Assembly (NCBI GenBank): GCA_016788205.1
Contig: JAEUTA010000015.1
Location: forward strand, 1-44,314
Length of the DNA: 44,314 bases
Source of the DNA: Flavobacteriales bacterium
Lineage (GTDB): Bacteria; Bacteroidota; Bacteroidia; Flavobacteriales_F; PHOS-HE28
Direction: 5' to 3'
The position numbers were made by a program, and so were the translations under genes. This document shows positions 9,656 to 17,573 of the stretch, one piece after another (position 1 is the first letter of the stretch; each line of letters opens with the position of its first letter). Under the pieces are notes generated by a model. It was given only the letters and a program-made list of their open reading frames with translations, was not told the DNA's origin and ran no database searches.

Positions 9656-10435
9656 CTATTCGCCGACCGGGCGGCTCAGGAGCTTGGCGATATGCTCCTT
9701 GTAGCTGCGTCCACTGAGCACGTGCTGGCTATTGCTCATGGTGAAGAGGAACTCATTGTTCCCGCTGTATCGTGTGCTGCGCACATGGGCCATGTTCACC
9801 ATGTAGCTGCGATGCACGCGCACGAAAACAGCCGGGTCCAGGTCGGTCTCCACCATGTTCATGGTCATACGCAACAGGTAATGCCGCGGCTTGGTCTGCA
9901 GGATCAAGTAGTTGCCTTCGGCCCTGATGAAGAGGATGTCCTTTACAGGAACACGATACTCGCGGCCTTTCTCCTTGATGATGATGATCTGCGTGTACTC
10001 CCTGCGCGTGTTGAGGTGGTCCTGGACCAGGTCCATAAGGCGCCCTGTCAGCCGCTTGTTCTCGCGCATTTCGATGAAATCCTTGGCGCGTGCCAGGGAG
10101 GTGAAGAAGCGTTCATCGTCGTACGGCTTCAGCAAGTAGTCCACCGCGTTCACGTCGAAGGCCTTCGTTGCGTAGCGGTCGTGTGCGGTAACGAACACAA
10201 CGAAAGGCGATTGTCCGGGACCGAATTTGCCCACCACGTCCAGGCCGCTGAGTTGTGGCATCTGGATGTCCAGATACACAAGGTCGACGGGTTCCTGCTG
10301 AATGGCGTTGAGCGCTTCCTGGCCGTTGCGGCATTCGCCTACCACGCGGATCTCCGGGTCGGTGCCAAGTAGGCGCACCACGCGCGAGCGAGCCGCGGGC
10401 TCATCGTCCACTACGAGCGTGCGAATGTTCTTCAT
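9656..10435 (-). CDS. LytTR family response regulator (copy 1)
   Basis: A two-component response regulator of 259 aa. Residues 1-~120 are a receiver domain with the acidic pocket VVDDEP (D10, D11), the phospho-acceptor Asp in YLDIQMP (D56), the conserved Thr in VFVTAHD and the Lys in LLKPYDD. Residues ~150-250 are a LytTR DNA-binding domain (FIRAEGNYLILQT, then VRVHRSYMVNM). The start overlaps the end of the sensor kinase gene by 35 bp, so the two are translationally linked partners. It is about the same length as, and closely related to, the regulator at 11882-12664. Targets are unknown; the secreted-protein genes immediately downstream are candidates by position only. Confidence 0.95.
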   Translation of the reverse strand: MKNIRTLVVDDEPAARSRVVRLLGTDPEIRVVGECRNGQEALNAIQQEPVDLVYLDIQMPQLSGLDVVGKFGPGQSPFVVFVTAHDRYATKAFDVNAVDYLLKPYDDERFFTSLARAKDFIEMRENKRLTGRLMDLVQDHLNTRREYTQIIIIKEKGREYRVPVKDILFIRAEGNYLILQTKPRHYLLRMTMNMVETDLDPAVFVRVHRSYMVNMAHVRSTRYSGNNEFLFTMSNSQHVLSGRSYKEHIAKLLSRPVGE

Positions 10436-11573
10436 GTCGTGTTCGTTCCTTCGTCTCGAAAGGGAGGGAGATCATCACATGGAAGCCTTTTCCGTTCTGC
10501 GATGTGACATGGAAACGGCCATCCGGGCCGTGAAGTAAGGAAAGTCGCTCACGCACATTGCGTAATCCGATACCCCCTTCTGCAAGGGCTAACGGCACAT
10601 CGGAACACCCACGACCGTTGTCGCTCACGGTAAGCACGAGGTCATGCGCGTTACGTTGTGCCTCGATGGTGATGCACACATCAGCGCTGGTGGCATCCAG
10701 GCCATGTTTGATGGAGTTCTCCACCAAGGGTTGCAATACCATGCTGGGCACCAGGGCGTTCTGGCATTCCGATGGGATGTCATACCGGACCTGAAGACGA
10801 TCCTTGAATCGGATGGCTTCGATGCCGAGGTAGTTGCCAACATGGTCCACCTCGTGTATCAGCGTGACTTTCTCGCGGCGTTCCTCGTCCAGGGTGATGC
10901 GCAAGAGTTGACCAAGCTTGGAAAGCACGGTACGTGCGCTCTTGGTGTCCTCGTCCATCAGGGCGCTCACTGTGTTCAGCGTGTTGAACAGGAAATGGGG
11001 CTGGAGTTGCTTTTTCAGCGCCAGCAGTTGTGTGGTCTGTAACTCGTTCTGGAGCTGAAGTACCCGGGTGCGTTCCTCCCGCACCTGTCGGTGGGTCTCC
11101 ATGTACATCAACAGGACCAGGAGCACGCCGTACTCCATGAAGCGTTGCACGATACCGCCTGGCAGGCTCAAGAGCACATCGCCGAGCATGTTCGGGTGCC
11201 ACACGATGCGTCCACCGGAATTGAGGATGAGGATGTAAAGCGTATTGGTGAAGATCTCGTGCACGGTGCACAAGAGCAGGCCGAAGACGAAGTGTAGCAG
11301 GATCGGTTTCCAAAGGGGGCGCCCCTTCAATGGCCAGCGTTTGGACCAACGATGCACGAGCGGCAGCACGAGCGCCCAGGTGAAGAAATTCAAGAACGGT
11401 ATGGGGGCCTGCATCCACCAATCGAACAAGTGCAGCTCCATACCCATGTGCGTGCGCCCGATGAATGAGGTGAACACGAACAGCACGGAGAGCAGCCCGG
11501 CGGCGAGGAACACCGTGCGCATGGGCACCGGCGAATCGCCGAAATAGGAGCGGATAGCAGCAAGGAACCTCAT
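10401..11573 (-). CDS. LytS/YehU-type sensor histidine kinase (copy 1)
   Basis: A membrane sensor kinase of 390 aa from the ATG at 11573 (MRFLAAIRSYFG). The frame stays open to 11732, but the added 53 residues are not kinase-like. About four hydrophobic segments lie in residues 18-160, followed by a short coiled-coil-like helix (EERTRVLQLQNELQTTQ). The His_kinase (PF06580) box reads KKQLQPHFLFNTLN, with the phospho-acceptor His at about residue 193. The ATPase domain shows LVENSIKHGL (N box), VSDNGRGCS (G1) and GGIGLRNVRERL (G2). It pairs with the overlapping LytTR regulator gene. No extracytoplasmic sensor domain of any size is visible, so the signal may be sensed in the membrane. Confidence 0.93.
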   Translation of the reverse strand: MRFLAAIRSYFGDSPVPMRTVFLAAGLLSVLFVFTSFIGRTHMGMELHLFDWWMQAPIPFLNFFTWALVLPLVHRWSKRWPLKGRPLWKPILLHFVFGLLLCTVHEIFTNTLYILILNSGGRIVWHPNMLGDVLLSLPGGIVQRFMEYGVLLVLLMYMETHRQVREERTRVLQLQNELQTTQLLALKKQLQPHFLFNTLNTVSALMDEDTKSARTVLSKLGQLLRITLDEERREKVTLIHEVDHVGNYLGIEAIRFKDRLQVRYDIPSECQNALVPSMVLQPLVENSIKHGLDATSADVCITIEAQRNAHDLVLTVSDNGRGCSDVPLALAEGGIGLRNVRERLSLLHGPDGRFHVTSQNGKGFHVMISLPFETKERTRHEEHSHARSGR

Positions 11574-11881
11574 CTTCAACCGGGCGCGTCGGCTAGGAGC
11601 AGGGGCTTCGTACAGGAAGCAGATGTCCTTGGTCCGTGGCGCGGGATCGTAATGCCAATGTAGCGTTGTTCGAGGAGTTTCCTGTTCCTCGACCACTTCC
11701 GTGCATTGCCTTCCCATCCGTGCTTTGCCCATCGTTCCGCTCCGCAGGTTCGCGGGCGGTAGGGTCGGTCAATGTACCGGGAGGGCCATGCGCCGCTTGC
11801 CCGGACGGGATGGTCCGTGGATATCGGGGTGGAACGAATGAACGTGCCAGGGATCGGTCAGCCTCGCCGGAGCGTACCGAT
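11574..11881. other. Gap between the two kinase/regulator pairs
   Basis: This 308-bp stretch lies between the chosen start of kinase copy 1 and the stop of regulator copy 2. It holds the open extension of the kinase frame up to 11732. It also holds a small inverted repeat, TCGAGGA (11670-11676) with TCCTCGA (11686-11692), that has no T tract. I see no convincing gene, promoter element or terminator here. Confidence 0.5.
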
Positions 11882-12664
11882 TCAGGTGGCCGCCTCGGAT
11901 TGTGCGAGCGCCTTGGCGATCTGCTCCTTGTAGCTGCGGCCGCTGATGATGCGCTCTCCATTGGCCATGGTGAAGATGAATTCGTTGTTTCCGCTGTATC
12001 GGGTGCTGCGCAGGTGCAGCGTGTTCACCAGGTAACTACGGTGGATCCGAAGGAAGCGTGCAGGGTCGAGTTCCGTTTCAACGGCGTTCATCGTCATGCG
12101 GTACAGGAAGCTGCGGTCGGCGAGCACCAATTTCAAGTAGTTGCCTTCGGCACGCAGGAAGATGACGTCGTCCACATGCACCACTTGATCGCGACCCTTG
12201 TCGCGTATCGTGAAACTCTCGGTGAACTCGTTCTGTTCGTGCAAATGGCCACGCACCAGATCCATGAGGCGTCCGGTCAGCTTGTCATTGGTGTTCATGG
12301 CGATGAGCTTCTTCGCTTTCGCGATAGCGGCATGGAACCGGGTATCGTCGTAAGGTTTCAGCAGGTAATCGACAGCGTTCACCTCGAAGGCCTTGAGGGC
12401 ATATTGATCGTAGGCGGTGATGAAGATGGTGAACGGCATGCGCGACGCGCCGATCCTGCGCACCACCTCGAACCCGTTCATCAATGGCATCTGCACATCG
12501 AGCAGGATGAGGTCCGGCTTATGCTTCAGGATGGCTTGCACCGCATCAGCGCCATTGCGGCACTCGGTCACCACCTCCAAGGTCGGGTCTTGTCCGACCA
12601 ATTCCACCAGGCGCTCGCGTGCGTCCGGTTCGTCATCGACGACGATGATACGTGTACGTTTCAT
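11882..12664 (-). CDS. LytTR family response regulator (copy 2)
   Basis: A response regulator of 260 aa with the same architecture as copy 1. The receiver has VVDDEPDAR (D10, D11), phospho-acceptor D56 in LLDVQMP, and LLKPYDDTRF. The LytTR DNA-binding domain has FLRAEGNYLKLVLAD and RIHRSYLVNTLHLRSTRYS. Its start ATG overlaps the stop of the upstream kinase gene by 4 nt (ATGA, 12661-12664), so the pair is translationally coupled. The C-terminal LytTR segment (RSTRYSGNNEF(I/L)FTM) is almost the same as in copy 1, suggesting the two regulators may bind similar DNA sites (inference). Confidence 0.95.
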   Translation of the reverse strand: MKRTRIIVVDDEPDARERLVELVGQDPTLEVVTECRNGADAVQAILKHKPDLILLDVQMPLMNGFEVVRRIGASRMPFTIFITAYDQYALKAFEVNAVDYLLKPYDDTRFHAAIAKAKKLIAMNTNDKLTGRLMDLVRGHLHEQNEFTESFTIRDKGRDQVVHVDDVIFLRAEGNYLKLVLADRSFLYRMTMNAVETELDPARFLRIHRSYLVNTLHLRSTRYSGNNEFIFTMANGERIISGRSYKEQIAKALAQSEAAT

Positions 12665-13788
12665 TGAGAGTGATCCACTGGTTCGAACGGTATGGAGAGA
12701 TCGACACGGAACCCACCATCGGCGGGTGATGAGGCCTTCATGCTGGCGCGATCGCCGTAGAGGGAGCGCAGTCGCTCGCGCACGTTACGGAGCCCGATGC
12801 CCCCACGTTCCAGCGCGAGTTCCGCATCAGGACAGCCACGTCCATCATCCACCACGCTCAGCAGCAGCGAACCATTGGAACGTCGTGCCAGCAGGGTTAT
12901 GCGCACGCTCTCATCCTGCACGTCCAGGCCATGTTTGATGGCGTTCTCGGCTAGCGGTTGCAGGATCATGGAAGGCACCATCGCTTCACCTAGTTCTTCA
13001 GGCACATCGTATACCACTGAAAGGCGGTCACGGAACCGGACGGCTTCGATCCCCAAGTAGTTGCCCACGTGATCCACTTCCTGCACCAACCGGACTTTTT
13101 GCTGCCGCTCGCCGTCCAGTGAAGCTCTGAGCAGATGGCCCAGGCGACCGATCATGCGTCGTGCCCCGTCCGGGTCGCGCCCGACCAGAGCGCTCACCCC
13201 ATTGAGGGTATTGAACAGGAAGTGCGGTTGTAGCTGCTTCTTCAGTGCGTTGAGCTGGGTGATCTGTAGCTCGCTCTTCAGCTGCAGGAACTGCTCGTGC
13301 TCTTCGCGTTGCTGCCGCACGTTCTCCAACGCCACCACTACGCCCATGAGCACCCAATATTCCATGGTCCGCGAGAAGATGGCCGGGGCTAGCGCGCTGT
13401 AGGCCCAGCTGCGGTTGGTAGGATCCGAAAGGTCGAAGTCGCCGATATGGAAAAGGATGCCGTAGTAGATCGCTGATGTGATCACCTCATGCACCGTCGC
13501 GATCAGCAGGCTGAAGCCCACGTGGATCATGATCGTGCGTAGGAACGGTTTGCTCTGGAAGGGCCAGCGCTTCAGGATGGAATAGACCAGTGGACAGAGC
13601 AGCGCCCAGAAGAGGAAGTTGAGGTAGGGCACCGGAGCCTCACGCCACCAGCTGAACTCGCCCATGTTCTTCAGGTCGGCATACACGTAGTGATGCATGT
13701 AGGCCTGGAAGAGGAAGAGCGTGGCCAGCACACCCGCCGTGATCAGGATGGTGCGGTACCGGATGGGAACGCGCTGGAAGTAGTTCAT
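12661..13788 (-). CDS. LytS/YehU-type sensor histidine kinase (copy 2)
   Basis: A membrane sensor kinase of 375 aa from the ATG at 13788 (MNYFQRVPIRYR). An ATG at 13809 would add seven residues, but it lies inside a strong hairpin. About four hydrophobic segments precede a helical linker. The His_kinase box is KKQLQPHFLFNTLNGVSAL, with the His at residue 189 from this start. The ATPase motifs are LAENAIKHGLD, VVDDGRGCPD and GGIGLRNVRERLRSL. Shared motifs with copy 1, including an EAPVPYLNFLFWAL-like loop (QAPIPFLNFFTWAL in copy 1), show that the two kinases are paralogues. It is coupled to the downstream regulator gene by a 4-nt overlap and has its own promoter-like element. Confidence 0.93.
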   Translation of the reverse strand: MNYFQRVPIRYRTILITAGVLATLFLFQAYMHHYVYADLKNMGEFSWWREAPVPYLNFLFWALLCPLVYSILKRWPFQSKPFLRTIMIHVGFSLLIATVHEVITSAIYYGILFHIGDFDLSDPTNRSWAYSALAPAIFSRTMEYWVLMGVVVALENVRQQREEHEQFLQLKSELQITQLNALKKQLQPHFLFNTLNGVSALVGRDPDGARRMIGRLGHLLRASLDGERQQKVRLVQEVDHVGNYLGIEAVRFRDRLSVVYDVPEELGEAMVPSMILQPLAENAIKHGLDVQDESVRITLLARRSNGSLLLSVVDDGRGCPDAELALERGGIGLRNVRERLRSLYGDRASMKASSPADGGFRVDLSIPFEPVDHSQ

Positions 13789-13800
13789 CGCTTGGTTGAA

Positions 13801-13836
13801 CGGCCCCATTCCCGATGCGAAAGGGAGATGGGGCCG
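13801..13836 (-). promoter_or_regulatory. Strong leader hairpin before kinase copy 2
   Basis: Arms CGGCCCCAT (13801-13809) and ATGGGGCCG (13828-13836) are perfect. They extend inward with TCCC/GGGA across a single bulged G at 13827, giving 13 base pairs and a 9-nt loop. The alternative ATG at 13809 lies within the stem, and the preferred ATG at 13788 follows 12 nt after it. It could act as a leader structure or attenuator. There is no U tract, so a simple terminator is less likely. The role is inference. Confidence 0.5.
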
Positions 13837-13888
13837 TTCGGTGCTTCCTATGGAGCCGCTGTTGCGGACGGCCTTTCAGCAAGCATGA

Positions 13889-13896
13889 CGAAGCTA
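13889..13896 (-). promoter_or_regulatory. Promoter -7 element (TAGCTTCG) for kinase/regulator pair 2
   Basis: TAGCTTCG fits the Bacteroidota TAnnTTTG element with one T-to-C change. A TTG lies 21 nt upstream (13918-13920), which suits a -33 element. Downstream is the leader hairpin and then the kinase start at 13788. Confidence 0.5.
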
Positions 13897-14047
13897 GACC
13901 CGCCTAACGCTGCCCGGCAACGGGAAGGTGATGGGCGGCAAGAGGTGGGGTGAACGGTTGGGGTGGAAAACCCCGGGAATACGCTGTTCGTACGCCGGCG
14001 AGTGGGTCAGTTCACCTTACGAATGCGGATGAACGGCTGGGCGCTTC
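13897..14047. other. Non-coding stretch between folA and kinase copy 2
   Basis: The whole gap 13789-14147 lacks a credible gene. It holds the leader hairpin (13801-13836), a promoter-like element (13889-13896) and, next to folA, a long inverted repeat (14048-14147). In the remaining part listed here I see only GC-rich spacer; its short frames lack coding character. Confidence 0.5.
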
Positions 14048-14147
14048 AATGGAGCAATTGGACAATGGAGCAAAGGGTGCCGCCGGAGAGAGCGTCGGAT
14101 GCAGGGCACCCGTTGCTCCATTGCTTCATTCCCCGAATTGCTCCATT
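14048..14147. repeat. Compound inverted repeat downstream of folA
   Basis: Three pairs of matching words are nested around a central loop: AATGGAGCAATT (14048-14059) with AATTGCTCCATT (14136-14147), CAATGGAGCAA (14063-14073) with TTGCTCCATTG (14113-14123), and GGGTGCC (14075-14081) with GGCACCC (14105-14111). The word ATGGAGCAA therefore occurs twice in each orientation. The outer arm ends exactly at the folA stop (14148). It may be a REP-like element and could also end transcription of thyA-folA; both ideas are inference. Confidence 0.75.
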
Positions 14148-14654
14148 TCAAACCCGCTCTAACACCACGAAACTGAAGGCGTACGAATGGCGTTCATCCG
14201 CCTCGTGCCTCGTCCGCGTCACTTCGTTCCATTCGCCCGGATCCAGCTGCGGGAAATACGTGTCGCCTTCCACATCGCTGTGAACGAGGGTCAAGTACAA
14301 GCGATCCACCAACCGCATGGTCAGGGCTTCACGATAGATCTGTCCACCGCCAATGATGAAGGCTTCCTGTTCGTTGACGAGGTGCGCCATCTCCAACCCT
14401 GCGGTGAGTGAATCCACAACGAGGGCGCCGGGTGCGTCGTAGTTGGTGTTGCGCGTCACCACGATGTTCACACGGTCCTTCAGCGGACGGAATTTCGCAG
14501 GGATGCTCTCGTAGTTCTTCCGCCCGGTGATCACATGGTGACCCGTCGTGATGCGTTGGAAGTACTTCAGATCATCGGGCAGATGCCAGGGCAGATCGCC
14601 CTTGTTGCCGATGATGCCGTTCTGCGCCACGGCGGCGATGGCCGAAACGATCAT
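14148..14654 (-). CDS. folA: Dihydrofolate reductase
   Basis: This enzyme reduces dihydrofolate to tetrahydrofolate with NADPH and so regenerates the cofactor oxidised by thymidylate synthase. The protein is 168 aa, the usual bacterial length. It starts [20 protein letters not shown], followed by [12 protein letters not shown], where D28 corresponds to the catalytic Asp27 of E. coli. The NADPH-binding [12 protein letters not shown] and the C-terminal [13 protein letters not shown] and [16 protein letters not shown] segments are all present. Its ATG overlaps the thyA stop by 4 nt, giving a coupled thyA-folA pair, which makes metabolic sense. A compound inverted repeat follows the stop. Confidence 0.97.
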   Translation of the reverse strand: MIVSAIAAVAQNGIIGNKGDLPWHLPDDLKYFQRITTGHHVITGRKNYESIPAKFRPLKDRVNIVVTRNTNYDAPGALVVDSLTAGLEMAHLVNEQEAFIIGGGQIYREALTMRLVDRLYLTLVHSDVEGDTYFPQLDPGEWNEVTRTRHEADERHSYAFSFVVLERV

Positions 14655-15445
14655 ACGCTGACGGCCGCTTTGATGTGCGGATGCGGATCGTAGTCCTTCA
14701 ACGTGAAGTGCTCGAAGCGGAACTCGAACAGGTCGGTCACGCTCGGGTCGATCTCCATCTTGGGCAACGGACGTGGGTCGCGCGTGAGCTGCAGTCTGGC
14801 CTGCTCGATGTGGTCGTTGTAGAGGTGCACATCGCCGAAGGTGTGAACGAATTCACCGGGCTTCAGACCGCACACTTGCGCGACCATCAGCGTGAGCAAC
14901 GCGTAGCTCGCGATGTTGAACGGCACACCGAGGAAGGTGTCCGCACTGCGTTGGTAGAGCTGGCAGCTGAGCTTTCCATCGGCCACGTAGAACTGGAACA
15001 GGCAGTGGCAGGGTGGCAGCGCCATGTTGGGTACATCGGCCGGGTTCCACGCGCTCACGATCAAGCGGCGGCTATCCGGGTTCTTCTTGATCATTGCCAC
15101 CAGGTCGGTGATCTGATCGATGGTGCCCCCATCGCGTGCAGGCCAGCTACGCCACTGGTAACCATAGACCGGACCCAGGTTGCCGTTCGCGTCGGCCCAC
15201 TCGTCCCAGATCTTCACGCCGTTCTCTTGCAGGTACTTGATGTTGGTATCGCCCTTCAAGAACCACAGCAGCTCGTGGATGATGCTCTTCAGGTGAAGCT
15301 TCTTGGTGGTGAGCACGGGGAAACCTTCGGCGAGATCGAAGCGCATCTGGTAGCCGAAACAACTGATGGTTCCGGTGCCTGTGCGGTCCGTCTTGCGCGT
15401 GCCGTTGTCCAGGATGTGCTGGAGGAGATCGAGGTACTGTTGCAT
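14651..15445 (-). CDS. thyA: Thymidylate synthase
   Basis: This enzyme makes dTMP from dUMP using methylene-tetrahydrofolate. I chose the ATG at 15445 ([10 protein letters not shown]), which gives 264 aa, the same length as E. coli ThyA; the frame runs on to 15511. The catalytic Cys in [12 protein letters not shown] is at residue 146, the E. coli position. [18 protein letters not shown], the [11 protein letters not shown] segment and the C-terminal [14 protein letters not shown] are typical. The promoter-like TACCTTCG lies 9-16 nt before the start, so the leader is very short. It is coupled to folA. Upstream lies the displaced 3' end of a ClC gene. Confidence 0.97.
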   Translation of the reverse strand: MQQYLDLLQHILDNGTRKTDRTGTGTISCFGYQMRFDLAEGFPVLTTKKLHLKSIIHELLWFLKGDTNIKYLQENGVKIWDEWADANGNLGPVYGYQWRSWPARDGGTIDQITDLVAMIKKNPDSRRLIVSAWNPADVPNMALPPCHCLFQFYVADGKLSCQLYQRSADTFLGVPFNIASYALLTLMVAQVCGLKPGEFVHTFGDVHLYNDHIEQARLQLTRDPRPLPKMEIDPSVTDLFEFRFEHFTLKDYDPHPHIKAAVSV

Positions 15446-15453
15446 GTGCGCCG

Positions 15454-15461
15454 CGAAGGTA
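15454..15461 (-). promoter_or_regulatory. Promoter -7 element (TACCTTCG) for thyA
   Basis: This TAnnTTCG element lies 8 nt upstream of the chosen thyA ATG, so the transcript would have almost no leader. The 9-mer TTTTCAACA lies exactly 26 nt further upstream. The deoxynucleoside kinase gene at 35546 has the same arrangement. Confidence 0.55.
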
Positions 15462-15487
15462 CGGGCGCGGCAGAGGGTGCGGAGTGT

Positions 15488-15496
15488 TGTTGAAAA
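15488..15496 (-). promoter_or_regulatory. DnaA-box-like 9-mer upstream of thyA
   Basis: TTTTCAACA is one mismatch from the DnaA-box form TTWTNCACA. It sits 26 nt upstream of the thyA -7 element. On its own it would be weak; the matching layout at the deoxynucleoside kinase gene (35604-35612) is what makes it notable. Confidence 0.35.
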
Positions 15497-15507
15497 GCCG
15501 TGAACGC

Positions 15508-15699
15508 TCACTCCATCACCTCTTCCACGGGCGGCCGCCGCAGGCCGGGCACCGAGTCGATAAGGCGGTTCTTCATGCGATCGTAGAACGAGCGGCTATC
15601 AACAGCGTGCGCCACCACCGAAGCGATCATGCTGGCGTACATCAGTTGGAAGATCACACTGTGGCGGTCGGTCATCTCCAGTACGAGGATGGCGCTGGT
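15508..15699 (-). pseudogene. Displaced 3' end of a ClC channel gene
   Basis: This 192-bp piece is homologous, stop to stop, with the 3' end of the intact ClC gene at 17574-17765 (offset 2,066 bp). From 15533 to 15699 there are 9 mismatches in 167 bp. All nine are silent: eight at third codon positions and one at the first position of a Leu codon. The last eight residues differ (PPVEEVME here, PVVDEILD in the intact gene). There is no start or upstream ClC sequence: homology stops abruptly at 15699/15700, and the TMTC-like gene ends at 15717. It is a remnant of a formerly functional gene end, not a gene of its own. Confidence 0.85.
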
Positions 15700-15716
15700 A
15701 TGAAGCCGCACAACAT

Positions 15717-17570
15717 TTAGGGTCCGACACCAGAAGTGCAGAGTTTTATCAATGCGGCTTGTGCGTTCGGATGACCGAGCTCCTTGGCGCGGAACAGCTC
15801 TTTGCAACCGGATCTCCCAGTACGATCCAGCGCAACTCCTTTTAGGAACCAAGCCTCGGGCGATACGGGGGCCATGGTCAGGACTTTTTCCAAGGTCTGT
15901 AATGCTGCTTCATTCTCACCGAGCCATCCTTGACTTATGGCCAGATTGATGAGGAGGGTCTGGTCCGTATCGCCAAGCGAAATGGCCTTGGTGTAACTCG
16001 ATAACGCGAGTCGATGGTTGCCCAGCATGGCTTGGCAAATGCCTTGTTCATGATAGAGCGTGGCATTTTCCGGGTCGTGCATAAGGCCAAGAGCTATGGA
16101 CTTCAGTGCTTCCTTCGGTCGGCCAGCGCCCTTGAGCACCAAAGCTTGTGTCAAATAGGCGAGATGGATGGAGCGGTAGTCGGGAGCAATGGCGATCGCC
16201 CGTTCCGCTTTCGCCAGAGCCTGGGTTGAGCGCCCTTTGCGAAGGTCTAGTTGTCCTGCGGTGATCAACGCCTCCACCAGATTCGGGTCGATGGAAAGGG
16301 CTCTTCCCAAGTGCTCCTCAGCGGCGTCAAGTTCACTAGCGCGAATGAACTGTCCTGCGAGATTCATGTGCGCGACCTCGCTGTTCGGATACAGCGCGAC
16401 CGCTTGCTTGAATAGTTCCATGGGGGTACACCAGTACTGCACTCTGGACCACGTCATCGTGATCAGCACCGCAGCACAGGAGACCCATATCGGTAATGCG
16501 TATTTGTGCGGGACACCAAGGCTGCTCACGCCTTGTACACAGATGGCGATCACCGGGACCGAGGCCAGGTAAGCGTACCGATCGGAGGTGAGCATGGATC
16601 CCACCGGAACGAGTTGCAGGATCGGAAGAACAGCAGCTGCGTAAAGGATGAAGACCGCTACCAGGGGATACTTGCCTTTGCGAAAGAGCGCGATCATCAG
16701 GAGCAACATCCCGATCAGCAGGAAGAGGCACACGATGGTCGCCATGGAACCTGCGGGCAACAACGGATGGATCACCGATAGGTCAGTGGGGAGGATCACC
16801 CTTCGGATCAAGGTCATGAAGACCACAGGCGCAAGTAGATATCCGGCCTGCGGAACAGCTCCGCGCTCCCAGTGCAGATACCCTCCGCTTTTCTGCGCGC
16901 TGATGGCGACGACAGCGAAGATCAAGGAAACCAGGAAAAAGGGCAGAAGTTGTACAGTACGTTTTCTCCAATCGCCCCAACCCTCGTGCAATAGGGTGAT
17001 ACCGACCAAAGCGAGCGGCAAGGTTATCGCCTGTGCCTTCGAAAGAACAGCCGCCAGGAAGAGCAAGAGGACCTGGAACATGATCCATCGGCCAGGCTTT
17101 TCCATGAAGCGTATGTATCGCACACATGCGGCCAGAAAGAAGAGCACGTAGAGCACGTTCTTTCGTTCAGCGATCCAAGCGACACCTTCCACATGGATCG
17201 GATGCACCGCGAAAAGAACGGCCACCACGGCAGCGTTCAGGCGTGAAGTGAGCAACTTCACGGTGATCAAAAAGACGAGCACTGCGTTCAGTGCGTGCAG
17301 AAGAACGTTCGTGACATGGAAAGTGACATGGCTGCCTCCGCCTATCCATGAGTCGAACGCCAGGGAGAGCAAGGAAACAGGATGGAAGTTACCCATGACG
17401 TATGACGCTGCTTCGCCAGGATGCTCCGATACCGACACGGCTGCGGCGAGGTACGATGCATCATCCCATGGGAATATCCCGCAACGAAGGACATTCGAAT
17501 ACGCACCCACAGAAACGACAACGAGGAACCCGATAACTGCCCAGTTCGGGTATCGACGGTTGACCAGCAT
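15717..17570 (-). CDS. TMTC-like polytopic membrane protein with TPR repeats (GT-C glycosyltransferase fold suspected)
   Basis: A 617-aa protein. The N-terminal ~370 residues contain about ten hydrophobic segments. An acidic motif in the first external loop (FPWDDASYL) and FAVHPIHVEGVAWIAERKN are hallmarks of the TMTC/protein O-mannosyltransferase-like GT-C family. The C-terminal ~240 residues form about six TPRs (AEEHLGRALSIDPNLVEAL, then ALSSYTKAISLGDTDQTL). Family members transfer sugars from lipid carriers, but many bacterial ones are uncharacterised, so the substrate is unknown. The ATG begins 3 nt after the ClC stop, so the two are co-transcribed. The gene sits inside a direct-repeat cassette and was probably acquired by recombination. 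Confidence 0.8.
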   Translation of the reverse strand: MLVNRRYPNWAVIGFLVVVSVGAYSNVLRCGIFPWDDASYLAAAVSVSEHPGEAASYVMGNFHPVSLLSLAFDSWIGGGSHVTFHVTNVLLHALNAVLVFLITVKLLTSRLNAAVVAVLFAVHPIHVEGVAWIAERKNVLYVLFFLAACVRYIRFMEKPGRWIMFQVLLLFLAAVLSKAQAITLPLALVGITLLHEGWGDWRKRTVQLLPFFLVSLIFAVVAISAQKSGGYLHWERGAVPQAGYLLAPVVFMTLIRRVILPTDLSVIHPLLPAGSMATIVCLFLLIGMLLLMIALFRKGKYPLVAVFILYAAAVLPILQLVPVGSMLTSDRYAYLASVPVIAICVQGVSSLGVPHKYALPIWVSCAAVLITMTWSRVQYWCTPMELFKQAVALYPNSEVAHMNLAGQFIRASELDAAEEHLGRALSIDPNLVEALITAGQLDLRKGRSTQALAKAERAIAIAPDYRSIHLAYLTQALVLKGAGRPKEALKSIALGLMHDPENATLYHEQGICQAMLGNHRLALSSYTKAISLGDTDQTLLINLAISQGWLGENEAALQTLEKVLTMAPVSPEAWFLKGVALDRTGRSGCKELFRAKELGHPNAQAALIKLCTSGVGP

Positions 17571-17573
17571 GGG

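Noticed and set aside
13959..13978. GGGG-TGGAAAA-CCCC hairpin in the folA-kinase gap
   Set aside because: Four- to five-base stem, likely chance in GC-rich DNA, with no neighbouring gene end.
15700..15852. Upstream half of the short open frame that contains the ClC remnant
   Set aside because: Only 15508-15699 is homologous to ClC; upstream of 15700 the frame runs out of phase through the end of the TMTC-like gene.
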